Shown here: positions 48,403 to 57,469 of the stretch, piece by piece
Position numbering within the stretch: position 1 is the first letter of the stretch
How the letters are laid out: every line of letters begins with the position of its first letter
Origin: Bradyrhizobium sp. SSBR45G
GTDB taxonomy: Bacteria > Pseudomonadota > Alphaproteobacteria > Rhizobiales > Xanthobacteraceae
Length of the DNA stretch: 64,000 bases
Direction of reading: 5' to 3'
Assembly: GCF_030159255.1 (NCBI RefSeq)
Contig: NZ_BSCT01000008.1
Coordinates: 62,001-126,000 of the forward strand
Notes under the pieces: generated by a model
Seen by the model: the letters and a program-made list of their open reading frames with translations, nothing else
Database searches by the model: none
What the model was told of the DNA's origin: nothing
Program-made: the position numbers and the translations under genes

Positions 48403-49371
48403 TCACGCGTTCTTGCGCTGGAATTGCCCGGCGGAGCGGAAGCGCCAGAGATATTGCGGGGCGACGGCCTCCAGCGAATCCGGATTGATGCCGAGGCCCT
48501 GCAGGGTCAGCCCGGCGGCCTTCGCCGCCTCCGACACCACATTGTCGTGGCGCAGCAGCTCGACCTGGTCCGGCGTCAGCTTCAGCGGGCCCGGCGCGAA
48601 CTGCAGCACCGCGGCCTGCAGCTTGGCGAGACCGAACGGCAGCGGCAGCAGCGCGCGGTCGCGGTCGGTGATGTCGAGGATGATCTTGAGGATCTCGCGG
48701 AAGCTCAGCACCTCCGGCCCGCCGAGCTCGTAGGTGGCGCCCGGCTGCGCCTTGCCGTCGACGGCATCCGCCACCGCTGATGCGACGTCGCCGACATAGA
48801 CCGGCTGCATCTTCGTCTCGCCGCCGCCGATCAGCGGCAGGAACGGCGAGATGCGGGCGAGGCCGGCGAAGCGGTTGGTGAACTGATCCTCGGGGCCGAA
48901 CACCACCGACGGCCGCATGATCACGGCCTCGGGCACCGCGGCCAGCACGGCGGCCTCGCCGGCCGCCTTGGCGCGGGCGTAGCTCGAGGCCGATTCGGCA
49001 TCCGCGCCGATCGCCGAGACGTGCACCAGGCGGGCGCCGGCGGCGGCCGCCGCCTTGGCCACGACGGCTGCGCCTTCGGCCTGCACGGCGTTGAAGGTCT
49101 GGGCGCCGCCCTCGGTCAGGATGCCGACCAGGTTGATCGCCACATGGCTGTCGCGCAGCGCCGCCGCGACCGAGTCGGGATAGCGCAGATTGGCCTGCAC
49201 GGTGTGGATCTGGCCGACCCGGCCGAGCGGCTGCAGATGGCCGGCCAGCTCCGGCCGGCGCACCGCGACCCGGATGCGGTAGTCGCGCTTGGCCAGCGCC
49301 CGGACGACGTTGCGCCCGACGAAGCCGGAGCCGCCGAAGACGGTAACGAGGGTGTCCAGATTCGATGCCAT
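48403..49371 (-). CDS. NDUFA9-like NAD(P)-binding SDR protein
   Basis: A 322-residue atypical short-chain dehydrogenase of the complex I NDUFA9 subfamily. The Rossmann loop is LVTVFGGSGFVGRNVVRALA, with HVSAIGADAESASSYARAKA (the YxxxK-like region) and MRPSVVFGPEDQFTNRFAGL. Alphaproteobacterial members resemble the accessory complex I subunit, but a free NADPH-binding role is also possible. The ATG at 49371 has AGGA upstream at good spacing; the one at 49380 does not. It diverges from the tRNA-Leu gene. Confidence 0.88.
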   Translation of the reverse strand: MASNLDTLVTVFGGSGFVGRNVVRALAKRDYRIRVAVRRPELAGHLQPLGRVGQIHTVQANLRYPDSVAAALRDSHVAINLVGILTEGGAQTFNAVQAEGAAVVAKAAAAAGARLVHVSAIGADAESASSYARAKAAGEAAVLAAVPEAVIMRPSVVFGPEDQFTNRFAGLARISPFLPLIGGGETKMQPVYVGDVASAVADAVDGKAQPGATYELGGPEVLSFREILKIILDITDRDRALLPLPFGLAKLQAAVLQFAPGPLKLTPDQVELLRHDNVVSEAAKAAGLTLQGLGINPDSLEAVAPQYLWRFRSAGQFQRKNA

Positions 49372-49596
49372 TGGGATCATTCCTGGGATAGCCGGGCGGT
49401 CGATCCGCCCCGGACGAGAAGCCTGTCAGCGGCGATTCGCACCCCGCGGCCCGCCATCTTGCGGCGCTGTATAGCCCATCGTCCGCATCGCGGAAAAGGG
49501 AGCCGTGTTTTTGCGCGTGGCTTGAGAAAAATTGTCATCTTGGGCTCCGAGTGGTTTGACAAGCCGCCGTTCGATCCGTACACACCGCCTCCACAT

Positions 49597-49683
<87 letters not shown>

Positions 49684-49895
49684 CGCTTCGCTCTTCGAGC
49701 TTCGCGTGGCGCCGCCGAGCTGAGACTCGGCTTGTGATTTTTCCTCCCGCTATCGTTGTAGCTGCCGAAGGTGCCGTACCACGCATTCCGTGGGTCGCAG
49801 ACGCTTCGTCGCACATTGGCTCTTTCGCCGTGCGCGCCGTTTCGGGCATGACGACACCTCGTGGTATTCTCGATCTCGCCGCGCTGACAGTCAGC

Positions 49896-50053
49896 CCCCT
49901 CCCCCTTGCGGGGAGGGGTTGGGGGTGGGGGTCCACACGCTCCGCGGCACATGATGCGCACCTCGCTTCTCGTGCTTCAGAGAGGTGGTGCCCGTCACTT
50001 GCTTCATCGCCCGGAGACCCCCACCCCCCACCCCTCCCCGCAAGGGGGAGGGG
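49896..50053. repeat. GC-rich inverted repeat element
   Basis: Arms at about 49896-49932 (CCCCTCCCCCTTGCGGGGAG...) and 50018-50053 (...CTCCCCGCAAGGGGGAGGGG) are near-perfect reverse complements separated by 85 bp, and each arm is itself partly palindromic around TTGCGGGG. It is related to the element at 24756-24965. Confidence 0.75.
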
Positions 50054-50241
50054 AGCGCACCGTCACCACGGCGAGTGCCTGGTTCAATCGCGTAACGACC
50101 GAGCGCAACGCGTCTGCGGTCCCTGATCATTCTCATCATCGCGAACAGCGACCTGTCCTTGGAAAAAATCTGGGACCAGCATTTTCATCCTCGCGGCGCA
50201 GTCCGCGCCCGAGCTCTGAAGATTGTCTCGCCCTTCAATCA

Positions 50242-50600
50242 TGAGGGCGCAGGGAAGGCCGGGTGCCGACTGCACCCATGGCCCGCCAGCGAGAAAAAAT
50301 GCTGGCGGCAGGAACCACAGGTACGCGCCGGATCATCCGGCCCTCCCTGCGCGAGTGGTTTTAACGGCTGCTTCGCGTTCTCCCTGGTGCGCCGGGCTGT
50401 CTGGCCACCATCCCCACGCGAGGCCAAAGCCTCGACGCGAGTTGATATCAGCTTCGGGATATCAGGACCGCGCGACTTGACCGTGCGTGCATCCTTGTTC
50501 GTCCGCGCGATTAGCTCACGCTGCAACGACACACGCCCATCGCATCCCACTGCCAACGTCTCGTGACGGTCGCGACACGCCCCTCATGCGGCAGCAGGGA
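50242..50600. repeat. Dispersed structured element, copy B
   Basis: Homologous to 19714-20070 over its length. Stems: 50247-50262 with 50337-50352 (15 of 16 pairs), 50283-50290 with 50301-50308 (8 bp, 10-nt A-rich loop), 50443-50449 with 50458-50464 (7 bp, 8-nt loop). Several paired positions differ from copy A in a way that keeps the pairing. The region 49684-50842 otherwise contains only the GC-rich repeat and no gene that I can support. Confidence 0.8.
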
Positions 50601-50842
50601 CGCGCGGAAATGTGCAGCTGATTTGCCCGACGGTGCAAGGGCAAATGCTGCGACAGACTGGCACGACGGGCAGTTCGGAGATGGGTGGTATGTCGAAGGC
50701 GGTGATGAGCGATCGGCTCAATCGTTCAGCTTCAACCGTGCGCACGATGACTGTAGCTTTGGCTGAAGAAGTTGCGATCCTTATTCCGAGGACGCACGCG
50801 GGTCGAAGCGCTGCGAAACGGCTGACAAAGAAGGGACTCCGG

Positions 50843-51424
50843 ATGACGGATCAAATCGTGGTCGGGCTGGCGTCTTGGATCATTCTGGATACGAACTACC
50901 CTGATTTCAAGAGCGGCTCCGAGGCCGCATTTGCGCTCGTGTTCTCGCCGAAGAAGCCGTTAGAGGACATCGCGCCGCATGCTGCCGTGGCGCCGTCGCG
51001 GATCCACCGCGGCAGTGGCGTCTACGGCATCATCGCGCAGGTCGTCCATGTCGCCGAGGACTGGTGGGTGATCGACGCGGGCGTTCTCGCATTCCAGGAT
51101 TCTAGCCCGCCCGTCGATGCCAAGCCCGGCGCATGGCTGCGTGGCGAGATCCAGATCGATATCGATCCGTACGACTACTTCGAGCATTGGGGCCATCAGC
51201 CCGGTGTGCCGGCCTTGATCTACGAGTGGCGCATCGACAAGATCGAGGTCCAGACCGCGCCCTATGTGGAAATCAGCCCTCGCAAGTTCGCGCTCGACGC
51301 CACTAAGCTCGGCTGGCGCGAGGTTGCCGAGACCAAAGCGTTTGAGGACCCCGCCGGGGAGTATCTCCTCCATTGCACGCGCCTGAATGGCCCTCGCTGG
51401 CCGCGGAGCAAGCGTCTTCCATAG
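50843..51424 (+). CDS. Hypothetical protein
   Basis: A 193-residue acidic, cytosolic-looking protein starting MTDQIVVGLASWIILDTNYP. Aromatic-rich segments such as VHVAEDWWVIDAGVLAFQDS and DPYDYFEHWGHQPGVPALIY suggest a beta-rich fold. The ATG at 50843 follows AAGGGACTCCGG; the frame is open from 50612 but its earlier part overlaps repeat-derived sequence. I recognise no family. The base composition is like its neighbours. Confidence 0.6.
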   Translation: MTDQIVVGLASWIILDTNYPDFKSGSEAAFALVFSPKKPLEDIAPHAAVAPSRIHRGSGVYGIIAQVVHVAEDWWVIDAGVLAFQDSSPPVDAKPGAWLRGEIQIDIDPYDYFEHWGHQPGVPALIYEWRIDKIEVQTAPYVEISPRKFALDATKLGWREVAETKAFEDPAGEYLLHCTRLNGPRWPRSKRLP

Positions 51425-51517
51425 AGGCGACGCGCCGGGTCCAGACGACGGGAAGCCATGAACGTCTCGCCTCCGTTCTTCTCGTAGCGAAGGATGATTC
51501 TCGGGCCTCCGATTTCA

Positions 51518-53362
51518 TCAGTTCGGATCATCGGAGACCACCGTCCTCCGGGCGATCATCTCGTGAAGATTCGTCCTGACCTCCTCGATCACTTCGGCCC
51601 AATCGCGTCTTTCGCGCTGCCGGAAAAGGCGCATCGTCGGGTACCAGACGCTGTCGTCACGCTCCAGCAGCCAGCGATAGTCCGGCGTGTACGACAGCAG
51701 CGTCCAGGTCGGACGACCAAGCGCGCCGGCGAGATGGGCGACACTGGTATCGACCGTGATCACGAGATCGAGGCAGGAGATCAGCGCGGCGGTGTCCACG
51801 AAATCGGTGAGCTGGCTGGTCAGGTCCAAGATCCGGCTCGCGTCCTGCAGCGCAGTCTGGTCCTCGGCCTTGGGCTCTTTCTGCAGACTGACGAACACCG
51901 CGTCTTCGTCAAGCAGACGGAGAACCGTGCGCAACTGGATGGAGCGATTGTGGTCGTCCAGGTGATTTGGATTGCCAGACCAGACCAGGCCGACACGCAG
52001 CTTTTCATGCGCGCCGAGACGCTCCTCCCAGAGTTGGATCCGCTCCGGATCAGGCGCCGGCAAATAAGAGACGGGTGCAGGAATAGTTTCCAGCGTCGTT
52101 CGAAACGCGAAAGGAAGGCTCATGATCGGGCAATGGACATCGACTGCTGCCAGGTCGGCCGCCTCCGACACCGGAATACACTGCGAAATCCCGGGCGTAT
52201 TCGACAGGAGAGGAAGCAACGACTTCTGAACCGCAAGAATGACGCGGGCGCCCAGCGCGGCGACCATCGGCACGTAGCGGGCAAACTGGATCGTATCGCC
52301 CAGCCCTTCGTCGGCGGCGATGACGATGGTTTTTCCCGCGATATCGGGGTGCCCCTGCCACATCGGCTGCTGGAACCGGGGATAGGAACTCGGCAAATGC
52401 CAGCGAGCCTCTCGCCCCGCCCAGCCCGCATCAAAATTCCCCAGCAGGAGGTTCAAATGCGCCGCTCCCAGATCGGCCAGAGCGTCACTCGGATCGCTGT
52501 CCTTCAAACGCCTGTAGATCTCGAACGCCTCGTCGAAGCGACGAAGCTTCGTCAGGACGGCAGCCCTGTCGTGCAGCGCATCCCTGGAGCCAGGCTGCAG
52601 AGCCAGAGCTCGCTCGAACCATTCCAGCGCCTCTTCGTCTCTGCGCATCGTGCGCAAGACAATGCCGGTCTTGACGCAGATGTCGGAGTTGCCCGGTTCG
52701 ATCTCGTGGGCTCGCCGGCAGAGCACAAGGGCCTCGTCGAAGCGCTTCAGCGCGTTCAGAAGCGCACCACGCATCAAGAGAGTCGGCACGTCATTGGGCC
52801 GCAAAGCGTCGCTCAGGTCGAGACAGGCGAGCGCTTCGTCGATCCGCCCCAACCGTTGAAGCGTGATGCCGCACTGGTTTGCGGCCTCCCAGTTCTGCGG
52901 ATTCAGCTCCAGCACGCGCTGGAAGCTCGAGACGGCGTCGGCCAGCTGCTGCAGACGAACCAGGGCGTTGCCCCTCAGCATCCACAGATCGGGGCTTTCA
53001 AGACCGAGCGCCCTCGCCTTGTCGCAGACTTTGATCACCTCGTCTGGGCGCCCCTGGACCTGGAGCACCGTGCCGAGACTCAGGAAGTATTGCGGCTGAA
53101 TGTCCTGCTGGATCGCACGGGATACCCACTGGAGTGCAGCATCGTATTGCCCTGCCTGCAGCGCGAGGATGCCCAGCAAGTTGAGCGTCGGCGCGTGTCC
53201 TCCATCGATCGCAAGCGCCAGGTGGCAACACCCTTCGGCGTCTGCGTGGCGGCCATTCGCGATTTCACGCAAAGCTGACTCATAGAGGATCGCAGCACCA
53301 TCAGGCTGAACAGGTTTGGGCTTCGCCTTCGTATGCGAGGCCCGATGCTCTCGACGATTCAT
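51518..53362 (-). CDS. TPR protein with C-terminal GT9-like domain
   Basis: A 614-residue protein. The N-terminal 350 residues are about ten tetratricopeptide repeats (for example AILYESALREIANGRHADAE, FERALALQPGSRDALHDRAA). The C-terminal part resembles the heptosyltransferase-type GT9 fold: WQGHPDIAGKTIVIAADEGL, LRVGLVWSGNPNHLDDHNRS, and DLVITVDTSVAHLAGALGRP, the D-T-S-x-x-x-H-L-A-G motif. Similar TPR-GT fusions are numerous in Bradyrhizobium; target proteins or glycans are unknown. The ATG at 53362 is preferred to the TTG at 53392. Confidence 0.85.
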   Translation of the reverse strand: MNRREHRASHTKAKPKPVQPDGAAILYESALREIANGRHADAEGCCHLALAIDGGHAPTLNLLGILALQAGQYDAALQWVSRAIQQDIQPQYFLSLGTVLQVQGRPDEVIKVCDKARALGLESPDLWMLRGNALVRLQQLADAVSSFQRVLELNPQNWEAANQCGITLQRLGRIDEALACLDLSDALRPNDVPTLLMRGALLNALKRFDEALVLCRRAHEIEPGNSDICVKTGIVLRTMRRDEEALEWFERALALQPGSRDALHDRAAVLTKLRRFDEAFEIYRRLKDSDPSDALADLGAAHLNLLLGNFDAGWAGREARWHLPSSYPRFQQPMWQGHPDIAGKTIVIAADEGLGDTIQFARYVPMVAALGARVILAVQKSLLPLLSNTPGISQCIPVSEAADLAAVDVHCPIMSLPFAFRTTLETIPAPVSYLPAPDPERIQLWEERLGAHEKLRVGLVWSGNPNHLDDHNRSIQLRTVLRLLDEDAVFVSLQKEPKAEDQTALQDASRILDLTSQLTDFVDTAALISCLDLVITVDTSVAHLAGALGRPTWTLLSYTPDYRWLLERDDSVWYPTMRLFRQRERRDWAEVIEEVRTNLHEMIARRTVVSDDPN

Positions 53363-54001
53363 TGTAGCAAGTTGCTCCCGCTGCAAACTCAAACTACGTG
53401 ATTCTCAGAGTGGCTGAAACTCAAATTCTACCTCTGAATGTGGCTATGCTCGCAATGGTTGTGCATCCGGCGTTGGACGTCATGACAGGCCGGATCATCA
53501 ATCGCGATGAGATATGGAGGACATCTGCGGTCAGCCGACGTCGCTCCGTGATCGTGCGCCAGCCCGGGCTGGTAGCCGACCGGCGCGGCGTCCTTGACGC
53601 GGAGTCTCATTTTGTTTTTTGCACGTGCGATCCGTCAGCATGACTGACAAATCGACGGGAAGCCGCAGGCTTCGCGGCAACGCCGCGGGACAGCGGCGCA
53701 AATGCGAGCAATTACATCGATCCCGCTGTCGTTGCGCGGCGTTGCGTGGCACGCGGTGGCCTGTGCTGGCGCGATCGGGCTTGCTGCATTGCCGATGCGA
53801 CGCAGGACGCATGCCCTAGGTCGTCGGGAGAACTTCCCTTCCGGTGCATTCCCCCCGTCAAGATTCGACGTTAGGTTGAGCCGTCCCTCGTCCCGTCGAC
53901 ACACGGCGCATCACACGAGCTCGGGGTAGCGGCAGACGATCCGGCAAGGCAGCCGCGACAACGCGGTGGCCATCAATCAAAAACGTAGCGGAGGAAGTGC
54001 C
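53363..54001. other. Intergenic region before the PQQ dehydrogenase
   Basis: About 640 bp between divergent genes. No gene could be supported on either strand. It must contain the dehydrogenase promoter; I did not find a motif that identifies its regulator. GGAGG at 53990-53994 is the ribosome site of the next gene. Confidence 0.45.
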
Positions 54002-55723
54002 ATGATGAAGCAACGGAAACGTCTGGCTGCGCCGGTCGCGCTTGCCATCACCACGATGCTCGCCGCGTCGGCGGCGTCGGCGCAAGCGGTGGATACGGCG
54101 CGCATCGAGGCCGGCGGTCAGAACGACTGGCTGACCTACCACGGCTCCTACAAGTCCTATCACTACAGCCCGCTCGCCCAGATCAACGCCAATAACGTCG
54201 CCAATCTCGGCGTTGCCTGGATGCACATTCCCGGACGCTCCACCCGCGGCCTGCAGTCGATGCCGCTGGCCGCCGACGGCGTGCTCTACTACACCGGTTC
54301 CTACAGCCGCGTGTTCGCGCTGAACGGCGCCACCGGCGAGGTGATCTGGTCCTACTTCCCGGAGCTGGATGAAGCACTGGTCGCGCGCCAGACCCACTCG
54401 CCCTACAATCGCGGCGTCGCGATCGGCGAGGGCAAGGTGTTCGTCGGCACCATGGACGGGCGGCTGATCGCGCTCGACATGAAGACCGGCAAGCTGGCCT
54501 GGGAAACCAAGCTGATCGACTCGCAGAAGCTGACGGTCGGCTTCACCGGCGCTCCGCTTTACGCCAACGGCAACGTCGTGATCGGCGCGCAGGGCGGCGA
54601 ATGGCCCGGCCGTGGTCCGATCTTCGGCGTCAACGCCGCGACCGGCGCCAAGAAATGGGAGTTCCTGACGGTGGCGGGCACCGAGGAGGCCCAGAAGACA
54701 TGGGGCAATGATTCCTGGCGCACCGGCGGTGGCGGCGGCTGGATGCCCGGCACGTATGATTCCGAGACCAGCACGATCTGGTGGGGAACCGCCAATCCGG
54801 CGCCGCTCTACGACTGGTCGGGCGGCGACTGGAAGACGCAAGGCGCCCGCCCAGGCGACAATCTCTATACGTCGTCGGTGATCGGCCTCGACGTCGACAG
54901 CGGCAAGCTGAAATTCCATCACCAGGAGCTGCCGCACGACGCCTGGGACTTCGACAGCGCGGTCGGCGAATTCCTGATGCTCGATCGCGACGGCAAGAAG
55001 CTGACGGTGCATCCCAACAAGAGCGGCTACATCTTCGTCTATGACCGCGAAGCCAAGGTGCAGAACGTCTGGCGCATCACCGAGAACAGCAACTTCGTCA
55101 AGAATATCGACCCCAAGACCGGCGAGCTGATCGGGCGCCGCGACTTCACGGCCGGCAAGGTCAGCGAGCCGCTCTGCCCGCACATCTCCGGCGGCGTCAG
55201 CTGGAACGCCGGCTCCTACAATCCGAAGACCGGCCTGTACTACAAGCTCGGCCAGGAATGGTGCATGACGCTCGACATCGTCAAGACGACGCCGGTGGTG
55301 GCACCGCAGGCGCAGCTCAACATCGGCGCCAACTTCGCGATCGCGAAGCCGCCGAGCGGTGAGATCTACGGCCATCTCGACGCCCGCGACCCCGTCACCG
55401 GCGCCAAGAAATGGGAGGTCCGCTTCCCCGAGCCGCCGCTCGCCAGCGTGCTCTCGACCGGCGGCAATCTCGTGTTCGTGCCGGATTCGCGCGGCACCGT
55501 GCATGCCTATGATGCCGAGAACGGCACCGAGCTGTGGAACCACTCCGACGGCACCGGCCACCAGGGCGGCATCATCAGCTACGCGGTCAACGGCAAGCAA
55601 TACATCGCCATCACCGCCGGCTTCGGCGGCATGGCGGCCGACGACTACGCGCCGACCTTCGGCGGCGTCTACAAGAGCATGCCCAGGGATGACGGCGCGC
55701 TCATCGTCTACAGCCTGAAATAG
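54002..55723 (+). CDS. PQQ-dependent dehydrogenase with lanthanide-type Asp pair
   Basis: A 573-residue periplasmic quinoprotein with a Sec signal (cleavage near AASAQAV). It has the eight-bladed propeller pattern with repeated W-docking blocks (GATGEVIWSYFP, KTGKLAWETKLI, NAATGAKKWEF, NGTELWNHSDG). Compared with lanthanide methanol dehydrogenases (XoxF), the metal ligands appear as Glu200 (GGEWPG), Asn265 (TANPAP), Asp316 and Asp318 (HDAWDFD); the extra Asp318 marks lanthanide use. The vicinal Cys-Cys normally just before NRG is absent (THSPYNRG). The substrate is probably an alcohol or aldehyde but is unknown. A cytochrome c and a XoxJ-like gene follow. Confidence 0.9.
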   Translation: MMKQRKRLAAPVALAITTMLAASAASAQAVDTARIEAGGQNDWLTYHGSYKSYHYSPLAQINANNVANLGVAWMHIPGRSTRGLQSMPLAADGVLYYTGSYSRVFALNGATGEVIWSYFPELDEALVARQTHSPYNRGVAIGEGKVFVGTMDGRLIALDMKTGKLAWETKLIDSQKLTVGFTGAPLYANGNVVIGAQGGEWPGRGPIFGVNAATGAKKWEFLTVAGTEEAQKTWGNDSWRTGGGGGWMPGTYDSETSTIWWGTANPAPLYDWSGGDWKTQGARPGDNLYTSSVIGLDVDSGKLKFHHQELPHDAWDFDSAVGEFLMLDRDGKKLTVHPNKSGYIFVYDREAKVQNVWRITENSNFVKNIDPKTGELIGRRDFTAGKVSEPLCPHISGGVSWNAGSYNPKTGLYYKLGQEWCMTLDIVKTTPVVAPQAQLNIGANFAIAKPPSGEIYGHLDARDPVTGAKKWEVRFPEPPLASVLSTGGNLVFVPDSRGTVHAYDAENGTELWNHSDGTGHQGGIISYAVNGKQYIAITAGFGGMAADDYAPTFGGVYKSMPRDDGALIVYSLK

Positions 55724-55733
55724 GCTTGAGATC

Positions 55734-55760
55734 ACGGGGGCCGGCGATGCCGGCTCCCGT
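55734..55760 (+). terminator. Strong hairpin after the PQQ dehydrogenase
   Basis: ACGGGGGCCGGC (55734-55745) pairs with GCCGGCTCCCGT (55749-55760), 12 pairs including one G-U, with a 3-nt loop. There is no U tract. It lies 10 bp after the stop and may stabilise or end the mRNA. Confidence 0.6.
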
Positions 55761-55829
55761 GCCTCTCAGCGGCTATTGGCGGTATGGTGAAGCGCTGTCG
55801 CGACGAACAACCCTGGCAATTAGTTACTC

Positions 55830-55915
55830 CGTCATGCCCGGGCTCGTCCCGGGCATCCACGTGCTTCTCAGCGTGCTGAACAACGTGGATGGCCGGGACA
55901 AGCCCGGCCATGACG
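55830..55915. repeat. REP-like palindromic pair
   Basis: CGTCATGCCCGGGCTCGTCC then CGGGCATCCACG and, 25 bp on, CGTGGATGGCCGGGACAAGC then CCGGCCATGACG. Same family as 19161-19249. It separates the dehydrogenase gene from the cytochrome gene. Confidence 0.8.
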
Positions 55916-56078
55916 ATGCGGAGGTGGGCGAGGGCACCGCTGCGATCGTCACATGCGATAGCCGTGGTGCCACTAGCCCTGCACGTCGGGGCGCAAAGGA
56001 AGCGGGATCTGCTTGATGAGACTTGGCTCGATGAGGTTCGAGTTGATCGGAATGGTGTTGACGACATCAGCTTGGACG

Positions 56079-56432
56079 ATGATTGAAATACTGCGGCGAG
56101 CTGCTACGATCGGGCGGTTGCGGCCATTGATCATGGCTGCCGCGTTGACCGGCGCTGCACCGGCCTTCGCGCAGTCGGCCGCGCCCGCGCAGCAAGCCGA
56201 GCCGCTCGACGTCCAGCAATTGTTCGCATCGACCTGCGGCTGGTGCCACTCCGACGCCGGCCGTGTCGCCGGCAAGGGCCCGCAGCTGATGGATTCGCCG
56301 CGCAGCGACGACTTCATCCGCAATCGCATCAAGGTCGGCAAGCCCGGCGCGATGCCGGCATTCGGCGAGGTCTTCACCGACGCGCAGATCGACGCGATCA
56401 TCGTCTACATTCGCGCGCTGAAACCCGATTAG
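56079..56432 (+). CDS. Small c-type cytochrome
   Basis: A 117-residue periplasmic monohaem cytochrome. After the signal (RLRPLIMAAALTGAAPAFAQ) comes the haem site STCGWCHSDAG (Cys53, Cys56, His57) and the probable axial Met92 in KPGAMPAFGE. Following a PQQ dehydrogenase, it is the likely electron acceptor, the role of XoxG/cytochrome cL. The ATG at 56079 gives a normal signal; the frame is open to 56013 with AAGGAAGCGGG before it, so a longer start is possible. Confidence 0.85.
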   Translation: MIEILRRAATIGRLRPLIMAAALTGAAPAFAQSAAPAQQAEPLDVQQLFASTCGWCHSDAGRVAGKGPQLMDSPRSDDFIRNRIKVGKPGAMPAFGEVFTDAQIDAIIVYIRALKPD

Positions 56433-56496
56433 GAGGTCGGCGTGCCGCGCGCGAAGCTGCCCACCGGACCGAGCGTCATCCTTTGAGGACCACGAC

Positions 56497-57261
56497 ATGA
56501 CACGATTGCTCGCGCTGCTCGCCGCCATGGCTGTCCTGATCGGCCCGGCCGAGGCGCGCTCGCTCGACGCCATCCGCTCGCTCGGCCAGATCGGGCTGTG
56601 CGCCCATCCCAATTCGCTGCCCTTCGCCAGCAAGGCCGGCGACCCGCCGGGTTTCCAGGTCGAGATGGGCCAGGCGGTGGCGCGCGAGCTCGGCGTCGCG
56701 CTGCGGCTCGACTGGATCATCACCATGTTCCAGCTCCGCGCCGCCGGCTGCGACATCGTGATGGACGTCATCGCCGATCCGCAGGCGCTGGAGGAAACCC
56801 GGCTGAAGACCACCGGGCCCTATTATCACACGGGCGTGGCGCTGGCGGTGCCCCAGGCAAGCCAGCTCACCTCGGCCGCCGGCCTCGATGCGACGACCAA
56901 GGTCGGCGTGCAGGTCGGCTCGGTCGCGGCGATGCTGATCAGCCAGCGTCACGTACCGACATCGACCTTCGGCTTCGAGATCGACAGCCTTGACGCGCTG
57001 GCCAACCACGAGATCGCTGCCGCGGCGGTGACGCCGGCCAACGCCGCCTATTACAACCAGACCCATCCCGACAAGCGGCTCCGCATCATGGCCCTCGACG
57101 AGGGCGAAGCGAACCTCAACTGGAACGTGGCCATCGGCATGGTCCGCCCCGACGACGCCCTGCGCGAGGCCATCGAGGCGGCGCTGGCCCGCCTGCGCGC
57201 CGACGGCACCGTCGCGCGCATCTACGGCCGCTACGGCGTGACGCTGCAGCCGCCGAAATAG
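56497..57261 (+). CDS. XoxJ-like periplasmic substrate-binding protein of quinoprotein clusters
   Basis: A 254-residue protein with a signal peptide (MTRLLALLAAMAVLIGPAEA). It has the type II binding-protein fold: LGQIGLCAHPNSLPFASKAG, then GFQVEMGQAVARELGVALRL and KVGVQVGSVAAMLISQ. This is the family annotated as quinoprotein-dehydrogenase-associated binding protein (MxaJ/XoxJ), thought to help assemble or activate the dehydrogenase rather than feed an ABC transporter; no permease is nearby. It follows the cytochrome gene by 64 bp, completing an F-G-J set. Confidence 0.87.
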   Translation: MTRLLALLAAMAVLIGPAEARSLDAIRSLGQIGLCAHPNSLPFASKAGDPPGFQVEMGQAVARELGVALRLDWIITMFQLRAAGCDIVMDVIADPQALEETRLKTTGPYYHTGVALAVPQASQLTSAAGLDATTKVGVQVGSVAAMLISQRHVPTSTFGFEIDSLDALANHEIAAAAVTPANAAYYNQTHPDKRLRIMALDEGEANLNWNVAIGMVRPDDALREAIEAALARLRADGTVARIYGRYGVTLQPPK

Positions 57262-57469
57262 CCGGCGTGTTGCACGACCGCCGGGCGGATCGCGGATTGT
57301 GCTGGCCTGTTTCGTCGACGGCGCAGGGCAGGGGCCCGGCGCGTGCCGGGCGTCGCTTGCGATCTTTGATTGTCGGCGGTAGCATCCTTCCGTCTGAGCC
57401 CCGATCCCTGCCTTGGCGCCTCACGGCCATTTCCTTCCTCTCCCTCGTCCGTCATTGCGAATACAGCCC

